Of a DNA stretch of 64,000 nucleotides, positions 1 to 11,669 are shown one piece after another. The stretch lies in the NCBI RefSeq assembly GCF_036711975.1, contig NC_091966.1, positions 18,731,501 to 18,795,500 on the forward strand, read 5' to 3'. The DNA comes from Onthophagus taurus. Its lineage: Eukaryota > Arthropoda > Insecta > Coleoptera > Scarabaeidae. Position numbers and translations under genes: made by a program. The stretch's first letter is position 1. Every line of letters begins with the position of its first letter. The notes below the pieces were generated by a model. It was not told the DNA's origin. It worked only from the letters and a program-made list of their open reading frames with translations, and did not search any database.

Positions 1-59
1 CTAATTCTAGTTTTAATTGTTATTCAGCGTTAGATTGTGTTATGTATTTATTGAACAAA

Positions 60-480
60 AAGTAGAACTAACACTAGACCAAGAACCAGATCCATTCGGG
101 TTTAGCTATGTGCCTCTTAAGACAGCTAAACCTAAATGTTTCTAGTTCTAGGTCAAATGTTAGTTCTAGTGACAGTACTAAGTAGCGCTAGTTAGCATTA
201 GATATCACTGTGGTACATATTTTTATTGAATTAAAGCGAGTACTAACACTAGACCTAGAACTAGAAAATTTTGTGTTTAGCCATGCGTGTGAAGACAAAT
301 GTTTCTAGTTTAGTTTCTAGTGTTAGTTTTGCACTAGCACTATCACTAGAACTAACACAAGACCTAGAATCATTCGGATTTAGCCGCACGTCTCTCAACA
401 CGGTTTGTGATATATTTTTATTGAACGAAAAGTGGAACTAACATTAGACCGAGAATTAGAAACATTCGGGGTTAGCCGTG
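60..480. repeat. Foldback repeat cluster, CTAG-rich arms
   Basis: Several copies of a roughly 110-bp imperfect palindrome. The left arm reads like AACTAACACTAGACCTAG followed by a CATTCGGGTTTAGC block; the right arm is its inverse (GCTAAAC, then TTTCTAGTTCTAGGT), around a short loop near 115-125. Full or half units begin near 66, 240, 348 and 432, and the spacer TATTTTTATTGAA recurs. A related copy lies at 51604-51712. No coding capacity. It looks like a non-autonomous foldback or hairpin repeat; the family is not recognised. Confidence 0.6.
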
Positions 481-565
481 CGTCTCTTAAGAGCGCCGAA
501 AACTCAGAACTGTCATAAGGACGTCACCTTTTTCCAAGCAAAACTACCCAATGCCTGCACTATTA

Positions 566-1224
566 AGGTGAGTTTAGACATGCATGGATTAAGTGGCGCC
601 AGTAGTTGCGCCAGTTCTATTTGCACGCCAGTAAAGGTTTACACTACATGTGCGAAAACAAAAATAAGTGACACGCCAGTTTCATTTTTAAAGTGTATTG
701 CACAGTGCGTAATATGTCGAGTGAACTTTCCGAAGCATGCAAAGTAGTCGCAAAACTTTTAGTGCAAACAAATGATAAAAGAAATACAGAAAAAGAAACG
801 ACGACCTACTTTGGGTGCTTCTACAAAACTTCTACGAGAACTCGCAACCGAAGATTCTGCAAGCTATAAAAATCATCTACGAATGACAAAGCAAAATTTT
901 GATACTCTTCAGGATTGTGTTCTGATAAGCACTACATACATCCCATAAACACGGAAAAGATTCATAACCTTCAAGAAATTTGATGGTCAGTTCTGCCAAA
1001 TTAAACACAAATTAGGATCTCAACCGAAACGAAAATCTAACTAAAAACTGTCGAACCAATGTGCAAGCATTTGTTTACACACGCAAATTTTGTTTCGCTG
1101 TACGTATTTGTTATCACTGGCGCCAGTGATTTCAGAAGGGTGCAGACTTTTCCGATCAATTTAATTTTACTGGCGCGCTAGTTTTTATTGGCGCCACTAA
1201 ATCTATGCATGTCTAAACTCACCT
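566..1224. mobile_element. PIF/Harbinger-derived non-autonomous transposon
   Basis: Terminal inverted repeats begin AGGTGAGTTTAGACATGCAT on both sides (566 onward and the complement ending at 1224) and continue through a GTGGCGCCA block. The flanks carry a direct TTA (563-565 and 1225-1227), the 3-bp duplication typical of PIF/Harbinger. The 659-bp element keeps only a decayed 5' piece of a transposase reading frame, so it is a deletion derivative unable to move by itself. Confidence 0.8.
714..935 (+). pseudogene. Harbinger transposase N-terminal relic
   Basis: Begins with an ATG at 714 (MSSELSEACK...). After a frameshift near 825 it continues as LRELATEDSASYKNHLRM followed by TKQNFDTLQDCV. 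The pattern ED-x-Y-x-N-x-LRM-x4-F-x-L-x3-V is the conserved N-terminal block of PIF/Harbinger transposases. The catalytic DDE part is missing and later frames carry stops. It lies wholly inside the 566-1224 inverted-repeat element, which fixes its origin. Confidence 0.65.
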
Positions 1225-1284
1225 TTAAGCTATGTTACATTTTATGTGTAAGTGCATAGTAGTTTCGTAACTATGGTTGCGGCA

Positions 1285-3987
1285 CAGAGCTGTGCCGCGT
1301 ATTGAGAAAACGTACTCGAGTACTGGGTACCGGGTATATGTCATAATTGAGGTACCCGGAGTACAAGTACCGGAACTTTTCGGGTATTTTTAAAAAGTAC
1401 AATTGGCTAAAATTTATGTTTGGGTTATGCAAAATAAATAAAATATTCTACAAAAATAGTTTTTAATGTTAAATAATAACTTGAAAAAGAAAACAAAAAA
1501 ATGGAATCCTAAAAATACCACCTGATAAGTGTTATATTATTGCGTTACTTAATAAAGGCCAATAGGCCTTCATTATAACCAATTTTTCGAAACTCGAATC
1601 GCTGAGAGCATTTCACTATTGACGCAAAAGAAAATAATCGCTCCACTGGTGCAGACGAAGGTAAACAAGTATTATACCTCAAAAATATTTTTTTTGTTAT
1701 TGGGTAATCGTTCAAGCTATTTATTCCGCTCCTTTTGTCATCAAGATATTTGTATAGCTCTAACTCAATTTTTGATGTTTTCACTGCTTCCTTTTCAGTG
1801 GCAGGTTGAGAGGTATTCATAACGTGTTTAGATGTTTCGGGTTCATTAAAATCAAAGAAGTCATTAGATATTCTATCGCTAGAACCTCCATGTTTACCAT
1901 GATTACCAACTATTTAAAAAAACATTAAACCATCGCAACTTAAATTTGGGATGAACAATTGCGGAAATAATTGCTCTGACGTCAAATTAAGTATGTCACA
2001 AAACCTTCTATTTAAGCTATCCATACATGTTTTTAATAGTAATTCACCATTGGGACTCATATACTGGAGCTGTAATTTTTCCTATTTATTTCTCAGAGAA
2101 AGAAGACTCGGCAGTACGTATCCATAATAAACACAATCGTGTCCTTGCAAAACGTGGAGTGTTAAAGCAAGAGGTTTCAATACTATACAGTACTCTTCGA
2201 GCAACTGCAACTCGGTTTCCTTAAAATTTTTAATGTTAAGCCGCTGGCAAAGAGACGGAAGTTTTGATTTTACATTCAAGATCTGGGAAACCGAATCAAA
2301 ATAGGAATTCCATCTTGATATTCCTGGATAACTTAGAGTATGTCCTAAAACCCCTTTGATTATTTCAACAGTTTTGGGTCTACCTGCTTTTGGCCATAAG
2401 ATATTACATTTTGAAAAAACTTGTGTATGTCTCGTTCTTAGTGTAACATTTAAATTGCATTTTTGCAATCGGTTGTGGCAATTAAATTTAACGTATGGTT
2501 GGCACATAGAATATACGCTGGTAGCATCATTATTCTATTGTCAGATGTATTTGAAACTTCGATTTCACAGAACGTGACTTCTTCATCATATTCGATTTCA
2601 TTCATCTGATCTTCTTCATGATCTTCATCTAGTGCATGTCTGTGTCTGGTTTTGTAACCTTTAATTCTTGAGATTCTTCTGTAACCGAGAATTCACGGAA
2701 TGTTTTAACAAAATTCGAACCATTAAAATTCAAATTGATGTTTTCAAGCATTTCTCCAATGTAGTTGTAGTTATGTGTGCCAGAGAATCTTTTGCAAGCT
2801 AAAGCTACTGACTTTCACTCCAAGTTTGCGTCTATCTAGTGCAATGTAACACCCATGAAACTTCTTGTTTTGGTGGACCATATATCAGCGGTGCTACAAA
2901 CATAGTCCTGTTTTTGAATATCTTTTTAGGATTTTAAGATTTTCTATATAATAATTATACATCTCATTAATAAGTCTCATTGTAGCTTTTCTTCGGGGAC
3001 ATTAACATTCATCCATCGAACAACCTTAGAAAACTTGACAATGAAATACACTATTCTTTTTTCAAACTTCTTCTGCATGACCACACTTTTTGGATTCATG
3101 ATACTCAATTTTGCTTGTTTGGATTTTGTACCTGCTAGACCAATTCTCGAAGTAGTACCCTTTAACTTGGGTACTACTTCGTCTTTTAATTTCTCTTTCT
3201 GTTTGACATAGTCATCGTAGGATTTGTTTCCATGCACTCTTTTTATGTGCTTAACAAAATTTGTCGTACTTTCGGCAGAGCCCTTAATAATCTTTTTTGA
3301 AGAAAGACATAACTGGCACAGAGCTTCGACATGCGAATTCTTGTCACACGTTTCAACCAAGAAAAATGTTCCGTCCAGCATTGGGGTGCTCTTGCACTTT
3401 TCAACATTACTTACTACAGTTGTAGTTGATAAAGATGTGGATGTAGATGCAAAAATGGGGCTAGCAACTCCCCTTTCAGTGTCCCTAGAAGTCGAAGTCG
3501 ATGGCGGAATATTTTTAAAATAGTGTGATATTTTGATATAGTCTTCATCACTTTCTGATGAATTATGGAAAGGATCTGGTTCTGCATCACTTGAAATCTC
3601 CATAGTCCCATCAATAAGTAAAGAAATACAATATTAAAATATTGCCAAAAAAATGAGACTAATAACGATTTCCATTAGTAAGAAAAGAAACATGCACTAG
3701 ATGAGGATCATAAAGAAGATCAGATGAATGAAATACAAAAATGCAATTCAATCAAATGTTTCAATTTGTTTAAAAAAAGTATTCAGACAAGCTCGCTCAA
3801 ACTTGTTCAAGTACCCGAAAATAATGTACTCGAATATGCGATGCGGGTATCAGGTACTAATAGAGAGTATTTGACGAACCGGGTACCAAGTACATTTGAT
3901 TCGAATGTACTGGGTACCGGGTATCGAGTACTCCAAAATGTACTCCGACATTTTTGAGTATTTTTACTCGGGTACTGCCCAGCTCTG
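1285..3987 (-). mobile_element. hAT superfamily DNA transposon (decayed, near full length)
   Basis: Short terminal inverted repeats CAGAGCTG (1285) and CAGCTCTG (ending 3987) bound a 2.7-kb element. Subterminal regions at both ends are full of GGGTACC/GTACTCG motifs, a usual hAT feature. The flanks TTGCGGCA (1277-1284) and TTACTGCA (3988-3995) match at 6 of 8 positions, an aged 8-bp target duplication. The minus strand carries the remains of one transposase in BED finger, central and dimerisation-domain order. Confidence 0.85.
1545..3603 (-). pseudogene. hAT transposase, broken into three frames
   Basis: Reading down the minus strand: 3603-2977 has an acidic N-terminus and a BED-type zinc finger (C-x2-C at ALCQLC, later HIKRVH) followed by the usual hAT linker. 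2507-2082 matches the central RNase-H-like/insertion region (RPKTVEIIKG, ISRWNSYFDSV, L..L..YC.VLKPLA). 1820-1545 is the C-terminal hAT dimerisation domain, with LPSSAPVERLFSFAS, the family hallmark, and a final LLAFIK. Stops and frameshifts separate the pieces, so no active protein can be made. Orientation and domain order agree with the terminal repeats at 1285 and 3987. Confidence 0.85.
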
Positions 3988-3995
3988 TTACTGCA

Positions 3996-4618
3996 TTCAT
4001 ATATTGCGACTTAATCGAAATTCCCGGTATAGATATCTATGAAGTTTTAAGAATTTCTAATGAAGTCCAGGAATTTAGATATAATAATCAGCTTCTTGAA
4101 TATTTTTAAGTTTATCTAATCTCACGGATTTTCAAGCGATTTTAAAACATTTCTAAGAATGAACAAAGATATTCAATGACATCCAAAGATATTTTAGGAT
4201 TTAAGGACATTATTCAAGGAAAGAAAGATATCAAACTATTTCATGTGATTGATTTCAATCAATATTAAAATGTGTTAAAATAGTAGGGAAATAAAACTAT
4301 GAATGAAGTATTAGGATCGTAAAGAAATGGACATTATAAGGTTTTTATTAACGAAAATTTGCATTGACCAATTCCAAAAGTATAATGAAACAAATCATAA
4401 TAATTAGCCATCGGGTACATTAATTGTATCAATGTACATTGATTTAACACAAAAAAAAATTAGGGTAAATCAACTCTTATTTATTATGAACTTTTATTCA
4501 ATCATGGACTTATTGATTTGCCTTAATTTGTTTTAAAATCTTCATTATTGTTACTATCATTAAACAAAGTGAAATTTGTTGTAAGTGAAGTAAATTTTTT
4601 CAAATTTCCAGTAACTAA
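3996..4618. other. Gene-free AT-rich stretch
   Basis: Between the hAT element and the next transposon. No open frame with recognisable motifs, no clear repeat and no RNA gene seen. Confidence 0.5.
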
Positions 4619-4865
4619 TACAGGGTGATTTAAAAAACCGCTGATAGACTTCTACAGTAGATAATACATGAAAAATTAAGATGAATAGTCTTAATATACA
4701 TGGGGTCGCAAATGCCTCGTTGGTGAGATATAGCGGATCAAAGTTTCTTTAAAATTAAAGATTATCTGCTATAAAAAGCACTTTTTTAAAAATATTGTCT
4801 ACGCCATTGCTCTCTACGCGTGTAAAGTGATCAATTATCTATCGATTGGTCTTTTACAAAACTTT

Positions 4866-5285
4866 CATCAAAGCAATAGTTTTTAAGAAAAACACGTTTG
4901 TAGAAAATTTGTTAATTCAATTGATAACCAATTTGAGAGACCAATTTGATTGATCGGTGTCATGCAGTTGGTCAACCTACGAAACACGGTACGCAAACTA
5001 TCCTCGCTAAATTTGTGAGCTATCGAGAACGAAGAATGGTCATGCACAACAGGAAACTGCTTAAAGGTAAAAATAACTCAATTGTGGCGGATTTGACGAG
5101 GGTGCGCCACCGGTTGTATCAAGAAGCGGTCAAAATATTTAATTACAGAGCTGTTTGGTCCTTGGATGGGAACATCTTTGTGAACAAGAATGGCATTAAA
5201 TTTAAAATTAAGTCGCTCGCTGATCTGGATAAATTAGGGTGCTCTGAATTGATTAAAGAAAGGAAAAAAAAAAAATAAAATAAAG
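4866..5285 (+). pseudogene. Non-LTR retrotransposon ORF1 fragment
   Basis: After one frameshift near 4944 the reading is a leucine-rich coiled coil (FVENLLIQLITNL), then IDRCHAVGQP, FVSYRERRMVMHNRKLLKG, DLTRVRHRLYQEA, VWSLDGNIFV and a lysine-rich end. This order (HRxG, KF.SY..R, RKLLKG, DLT..R..L, VW..DG.IFV) is the RRM-like C-terminal part of ORF1 proteins in many insect non-LTR elements. The N-terminus is missing. It probably belongs to the element whose ORF2 lies at 11944-14085, now split off by the Penelope insertion; that link is inferred from order, strand and similar A-rich flanks. Confidence 0.6.
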
Positions 5286-5344
5286 GTTTTTTTTTTTTTA
5301 AAAAAAGACCACTTTTCCTCCGTAATTGTTATAAATTAATCAAT

Positions 5345-5380
5345 CTGAGACGTTTCGGGAACACCTCCCATCTTCAGTCT
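5345..5380 (-). ncRNA. Candidate hammerhead ribozyme, left Penelope copy
   Basis: Reading the minus strand, CTGAAGA (5377-5371) is followed by a short GGG...CCC stem and then GAAAC-GTC (5356 onward). CUGANGA, stem II, GAAA and a GUC site form the conserved hammerhead core. Penelope-like elements are known to carry hammerheads in their terminal regions. Stem I pairing looks weak by eye, so activity is uncertain. Confidence 0.5.
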
Positions 5381-5681
5381 ACAAATAGTCACTCGTAATA
5401 TTATCTACAAAAAATACACAACAAAGACCATAAAAATCTCAAATCACACAAAAATACAAAAATTAATCGGTGTCGAATGTTAAAAAAAGTTTACCTCTAA
5501 TCTTGATATAATGATTTAAAAAACAATATTTTAAAATTACTTTGCATATATGTATGTGCGTCGCATTGTACAACTGTTTTGAAATACCATTGTACGAAGT
5601 TTCAAGGATAATTTTACTACCCAAAAACTGGAATTCGTTCTTCCTTTCTACCACTCCCAAACGTCTTCTATCTATCTCGCT

Positions 5682-6060
5682 TTATATATTTAATCTATCT
5701 AAGATATTCGCGTAATGCGCTCCAATCTTCCCAACATCGGTTTTGAAATTGACTGCGTGATTGATATTTTTTGTTATATAAATTGATTCTAAATTTTTCC
5801 TTATTAAGGTATTATTATTTGTATTGAGAATCCTGGGATTTTCAAAGTCAAATTTGTGGTTTAATAGTACAGAATGTTGACACAATGCTGTTTTATTATT
5901 TATTTTGATCTGTTTTGAGTCATATTGATGTTGTTGAATTCGTTTTTTCAGGTGTTGTTTTGATTCTCCAATATAAACTTTATCACAATTCATACAATTT
6001 AATTTGTAAACGGTATCGACTTTGTCTATCATAAAATAATCGGTATCATTTTATTATCAT
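5682..6060 (-). pseudogene. Penelope GIY-YIG endonuclease fragment, left copy
   Basis: Minus-strand frame beginning YKLNCMNCDKVYIGESKQH and followed by LKKRIQQHQYD: the CxxC-like block and the YIG-containing catalytic core of the Penelope-specific GIY-YIG endonuclease. It runs on to DVGKIGAHYANILDRLNI and a stop near 5682. Unlike the + copy it keeps Leu (TTA) where the + copy has TAA near 11191, so the stop in the + copy is secondary. Its upstream part was separated by the 6088-8962 insertion and continues at 8966-9588. Confidence 0.85.
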
Positions 6061-6087
6061 TGTATTTTGCAAATTTAATTTCTTTAA

Positions 6088-8962
6088 GAGGCTACTTTAC
6101 CATACAGCTCGGCAAATTACAAAAAACATACATTATTTATGAAAATATTTGGATGAAATTTTGTACATAGCTTCTTCTAACAATTCTACATAACGCATGG
6201 TGAAAATTTTTAAAGTTTTCCAAAAAAAGGGGTTTTTTTCCTCAATATTATACAATTTGGTCGTTCTTTTTTAGCTTGCATGATAGTATACTTGAAAATA
6301 GTAATATTTTTCAAATAAATTTTTTCAAAATTTTTAGTTATAAAGGAATAGTTTGTAATTTGCTAAAATTGCAAAAAGGTAGCGTAAAAATGAATATTTT
6401 CCGTCAAGATTCCCACGAAGTATTACCACCGCGTTAGTCCCGCCTCTTGCCGACTGAGCGGCGCTGACATCGACTCTCTTCATCGAAGCTCCTTGTTTTA
6501 TCTATTACTTTTTAATGTGGTAGAGAAAATAATCATTTCCAAAAGTACGTTTTGAACTTTATTTTCCGTGATTTTCTACTAATGATTGTGTAATTTAACA
6601 AAATTTTTGAATTTATAGTCAATAGTTGTTATTTTATTGTGTACTATAGTGTTAGTTTAATTTAGTTTGTGTAAAGTTTTTATAAACAATGGGTAAGTAT
6701 GTTCATCTAAAAAACTACCCCTCAGCATTTGAAGATGTTCTCGAAAAAGGAGTAATAGACGGTAATAATTTACGATATAAATTTTTATAAAATCTAAAAT
6801 TTCATATTTTATAGTCCGAGATTCAATTGAAAAATGTATTCATTCCGAAAGGTAAGTTAAATTTTATTAATTTTATTGTATAAACTGTGATACACATAAA
6901 AAGGACTTATTTAAAAAGAATAAACCATCACAGTAAAAATTAAAACGATACATTATTTGAAGCGATACCATAAGTTAAATAATACAAATGATGCAGAACC
7001 AAATACTGATGGTGGAGAATAATCCATTCAACTGCAACAAAACTCGCATTAAATTTATTAATGAGTCAAAAGAAGGGCTTAGCAGCTCATTTCTTTTATG
7101 TTTTATGTGCGGGATAAAAAAGAAGCTTTACACTGAAGAAAGCAAAGAGTCTATTGAGATAAACTCTGCTGTTGTTTCTGTTATCTGTCGGTACCGGATA
7201 TACACAGGCTGAAGAATTATTGTTATGTGTGGATATACTATTTATGTTAACAAAAACATTCCAAAAATATCAAGAACCCGTAAGTGACATGGCATAGCAG
7301 TCTATGAAGAACGCAGGTAAAGAAGAATTAATTTAGTTACAGCTTCAGGAGAAGTAAATAAAGACTGAATAAAGACTGTAAACGCTAAACGCTCGAACAA
7401 CATCAATTACGATGCATCATCCGGAGTGGTACTGCTATAAAATAATTGTATACAATAAAATAAAATACTCGTGTATACAGGGTAATTCAGGTAGGTAGCG
7501 AAAGCCGATCAGGGTAATGATAGCAATTCGGTTATAATTTATGAGTGACATTTCACACGAAGAATATAAAAGAAAGAAGAATTTATTGGAAACTTGCAAG
7601 ATGGATGCATTAACAGAAATAAAATACAAATTCTTACCAGAAGCTAAAGTACCAATCAGATATGGATCCAAGAAAGGTATCTGTGCCTAACTGCATCGAG
7701 ATTTGGTGATGTATGTAGGATGAGAAATGACACGTCTTGCTTAAATAAAGTTAAATCAATCTTGTACTCGAAATTTGCTAGAAATAATAACACTAAACAT
7801 GGCCAAGACTATGAATGACTTGCATTAAAAAAATTTGAAAGTAAATATAACTTGCCAGCAAACTCTTGAGTTCTATTCATCCGTAGGATGTATGGATTCT
7901 TAGTTGCAAGTCCAAATGAAACAATAAAAAACGAAAATGCCATCGTCGAGGTGAAGTGTTCAGCGAATTTCAAGAGCTTACATCTATTCAACGATGGCAA
8001 ATTAAAATTTCCTAAAGATTTTTCTAGTCAGGGCTGTTTTATTTATTACACTATTAGCCATATTTTGTATACTTCAATCATTATTTAATATTATTATTAA
8101 TTAGGTATTACATATTATTTCATTTACTTATACAAGGTGATGCAGACCATGCAGTCCATTTTTTTAAACAGAAATATTAAAAAAGTTCGAATGAAAAGTA
8201 ATAATATTCATAAAGGAACCACATTTATTCAGCTATTTTTTCTTTAATTTTTGTAACTACCTGTGTTTTCAAATAAAATTACTTACACGGTTACTCTGAG
8301 ACACCTGTATATCAAACGAACGCATAATAATACAACAAAGATATAATTTATAAATGTTGTACCGAACTTTTCACATTCCTGTATTGCAAATATATCTATT
8401 TTAATATAAAATGAAGTTATAAATGTTATTTTCGTTTCAAAATGATATAAATGTTTTATGCGTCGCAAAATTATTTATTGCATTTGAAATTGATTTTTGC
8501 CTTACATTCAATTGAATTATAAACCCATAATCTTAGATGTTCTCAACTTCTTTCTCTAATTTCTCTATTAAAAAATTAATATTCTATTCATATCGAAAAA
8601 AAGCATTAAAAAACTGATATTTGCGTAATGTAAATTGTTGTGAACCAAAATACTTAAAAAAAACAAACGTAGTAAAAAAGTGGGCTAAATAACTAAAATA
8701 ATAAATAAATTGGAAAGTCAATAAAAAGATTGATTGTGATTCGTAATTAAGAAAAAGTGTTAATAAACAATAATATTTAGAAGAAGTCGTTTAATTTCTT
8801 CATTAACAACATCGACGAGAAAAAGAATCGTAATAAAATAAACACGATGTTTTTTTTATCTATAAAGGGTCGGGCCTAGTAGAAAATAAACTCCGCCTCG
8901 TTGCTTCCGAACGTCCGTCGTCTGCGCCCCTCAGAAACTGACCGACCTGGTAAAGTGGGCTC
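6088..8962 (+). mobile_element. TTAA-flanked transposon with YqaJ-like nuclease gene
   Basis: Inserted into the left Penelope copy. TTAA occurs on both sides (6084-6087, 8963-8966), and removing one copy with the insert restores the sequence seen uninterrupted in the + Penelope copy near 10945-10955, so the boundaries are exact. The ends are short inverted repeats, GAGGCTACTTTACCA and GAGCCCACTTTACCA (13 of 15). TTAA choice fits piggyBac or Kolobok; the gene inside (Mutator-like domain plus YqaJ nuclease) favours the Kolobok-like group, but that assignment is inference. A related end fragment lies near 52625-52685. Confidence 0.8.
6689..8088 (+). pseudogene. Mutator-domain / YqaJ-exonuclease-like gene with introns, decayed
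   Basis: Candidate exon 1, 6689-6761, starts MGKYVHLKNYPSAFEDVLEK with donor G|GTAATA. Exon 2 is 6815-6851 (acceptor ATAG, donor AAG|GTAAGT), reading VRDSIEKCIHSER in phase. Around 7000-7300 the frame reads FMCGIKKKLYTEE, SIEINSAVV and, after a shift, GTGYTQAEELL, like the N-terminal half of Mutator-like transposase domains. Near 7890-7960 FLVASPNETIKNENAIVEVKC matches the YqaJ/lambda-exonuclease active-site block (usual form GASPDG...EIKC). The catalytic Asp is Asn here, and stops interrupt the gene around 7690-7890, so this copy is dead. Confidence 0.6.
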
Positions 8963-8965
8963 TTA

Positions 8966-9588
8966 AAATCATGATCTCTGAATACTGAAGTTATTTTATT
9001 CGTTAATGACGGTATGTATTTAATCTTACAAAACTTGTTCAAATTTGTTATTTTATTAGTTTCGTCATTTATATTTCTATTATCTTGTTCACTATCATTC
9101 TTCTGATTATGTTTATCGAAATATTGTGTAATTAATGATTGGCCTTCTGTTTTTTCTTTTGTTTTACTTCTTAAAAAATATTCTTTTTTATATTGTTCTG
9201 TAGGTCTCGATATGTGAGAAGTTGTATTGTTATCTTGATTAACATTATCAATAGAATTTTTAATTCTATACCAAGCATCATTGACTAATCTTTTAGGGTA
9301 GAAATTTTCTAATAAAATGTTATATAATTGTTTTCTTATTTCTTTTAAGAAGGCATTGTCTGTAACTGAGATAGCTCTTTTTATGTAATTGTTCATGGTA
9401 TTAATGATTTGGGACTTAGGGTGATTGCTATGAAAATTTAACAATCTATTGCTAGCAATTTCTTTTTTATACCATTTCGTTGCAATTGAGTTGTTGTTTC
9501 GATTCATTACCAGAACTATATCCAAAAAGGGTAATTTATCATTATCGGGCGTTTCTACTGTAAATTTCAATCGATCATTGTAACTAAT
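8966..9588 (-). pseudogene. Penelope RT C-terminal and linker fragment, left copy
   Basis: Minus-strand frame from LKFTVETPDNDKLPFLDIVL through the basic linker to TSVFRDHDFK, nearly identical to residues 252 onward of the + copy. After DHDFK it runs into the TTAA element; the natural continuation EIKFAKYNDNK resumes at about 6085 on the other side. The RT palm is absent because this copy is truncated at the head-to-head junction. Confidence 0.85.
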
Positions 9589-11373
9589 TTGCTAAATGAT
9601 AATAAAACGTATAGAACGAATAGGTCAGATCCAGGACCTCCGTTGGTTGATAAAATTAACGATTACCTAAGAAGACTTGAAAAAATGAATTACATAGATA
9701 AACCCCTGAAATTAAAATTGGCACCAACACATTTCATAACACCGAGAATTCATGGATTAATTAAAATTCATAAACAAGACAAGCCATTGAGACCAATTGT
9801 TAATAATATTAATGGACCCACATACGCATTATCAAAATTTCTCAATAGTTCTTTGAATAACCTAAACTCAATGAATGATTACGACATCAAAAATTCATTA
9901 GAGTTAAAAGAAAAGTTAAAATCATTACATCTGGATAATCACATTAAATATGATATTGTAAGCTTTGATGTACAGTCCTTATTCACAAACATACCTTTAC
10001 AAAAAATGATAGAATTAGTAGAAACAAACTGGGAACATATAGAAGATCACACTGTAATTAAAAATAAAAAATTGTTTATTGAAGGAATTAAACTTTGCAC
10101 GTTTAATAGCTATTTCAAACAGGATAATAACTATTACAGACAAATTTACGGTCTTCCAATGGGGTCCAGTTTGAGCGTGAATTTGAGTGGTATAGTGTTG
10201 AACGATTTAATAACAACACAATTAAAAACAACCAAAATAAAACCGATACTAATTGCTAAGTACATAGACGATCTGTTACTAATCTTACCCAAGAATGAAT
10301 ATCCAAAACTATTGGACACATTCAACAGTTACAATGATCGATTGAAATTTACAGTAGAAATGCCCGATAATGATAAATTACCCTTTTTGGATATAGTTCT
10401 GGTAATGAATCGAAACAACAGCTCAATTGCAACGAAATGGTATAAAAAGGAAATTGCTAGCAATAGATTGTTAAATTTTCATAGCAATCACCCTAAGTCC
10501 CAAATCATTAATACCATGAACAATTACATAAAAAGAGCTATCTCAGTTACAGACAATGCCTTCTTAAAAGAAATAAGAAAACAATTATATAACATTTTAT
10601 TAGAAAATTTCTACCCTAAAAGATTAGTCAATGATGCTTGGTATAGAATTAAAAATTCTATTGATAATGTTAATCAAGATAACAATACAACTTCTCACAT
10701 ATCGAGACCTACAGAACAATATAAAAAAGAATATTTTTTAAGAAGTAAAACAAAAGAAAAAACAGAAGGCCAATCATTAATTACACAATATTTCGATAAA
10801 CATAATCAGAAGAATGATAGTGAACAAGATAATAGAAATATAAATGACGAAACTAATAAAATAACAAATTTGAACAAGTTTTGTAAGATTAAATACATAC
10901 CGTCATTAACGAATAAAATAACTTCAGTATTCAGAGATCATGATTTTAAAGAAATTAAATTTGCAAAATACAATGATAATAAAATAAACACATTGATTTC
11001 AAATATGAAGGATAAAATTAAGATGATAGACAAAGTCGATACCGTTTACAAATTAAATTGTATGAATTGTGATAAAGTTTATATTGGAGAATCAAAACAA
11101 CACCTGAAAAAACGAATTCAACAACATCAATATGACTCAAAACAGATCAAAATAAATAATAAAACAGCATTGTGTCAACATTCTGTACTATAAAACCACA
11201 AATTTGACTTTGAAAACCCCAGGATTCTCAATACAAATAATAATACCTTAATAAGGAAAAATTTAGAATCAATTTATATAACAAAAAATATCAATCACGC
11301 AGTCAATTTCAAAACCGATGTTGGGAAGATTGGAGCGCATTACGCGAATATCTTAGATAGATTAAATATATAA
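9589..11373 (+). pseudogene. Penelope-like reverse transcriptase with GIY-YIG endonuclease
   Basis: Counting from 9589: RIHGLIKIHK and PLRPIVNN (about 53-72, RT1-2), DIVSFDVQSLFTNIPL (122-137, RT3 with catalytic Asp), YGLPMGSSLS (187-196), KYIDD (224-228, catalytic YxDD), PFLDIVL (265-271), a basic linker, then YKLNCMNCDKVYIGESKQH (about 483-501), the GIY-YIG core. The N-terminus is missing: the first residues abut the inverted junction and there is no proper start. A TAA at 11191-11193 replaces a Leu codon kept in the left copy; beyond it the frame stays open to ILDRLNI and a stop at 11371-11373. Apart from truncation and one nonsense change it is well preserved, so fairly young. Confidence 0.9.
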
Positions 11374-11669
11374 AGCGAGATAGATAGAAGACGATTGGGA
11401 GTGGTAGAAAGGAAGAACGAATTCCAGTTTTTGGGTAGTAAAATTATCCTTGAAACTTCGTACAATGGTATTTCAAAACAGTTGTACAATGTGACGCACA
11501 TACATATATGCAAAAATTTTAAAATATTGTTTTTTAAATCATCATATCAAGATTAGAGGTAAACTTTTTTTAACATTCGACACCGATTAATTTTTGTATT
11601 TTTGTGTGATTTGAGATTTTTATGGTCTTTTGTTGTGGTTTTTTTGTAGATAATATTACGAGTGACTAT

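Noticed and set aside
4946..5278. ORF1-like frame as a host RNA-binding gene
   Set aside because: 5' truncated, frameshifted, and embedded in a transposon nest with the motif order of retrotransposon ORF1.
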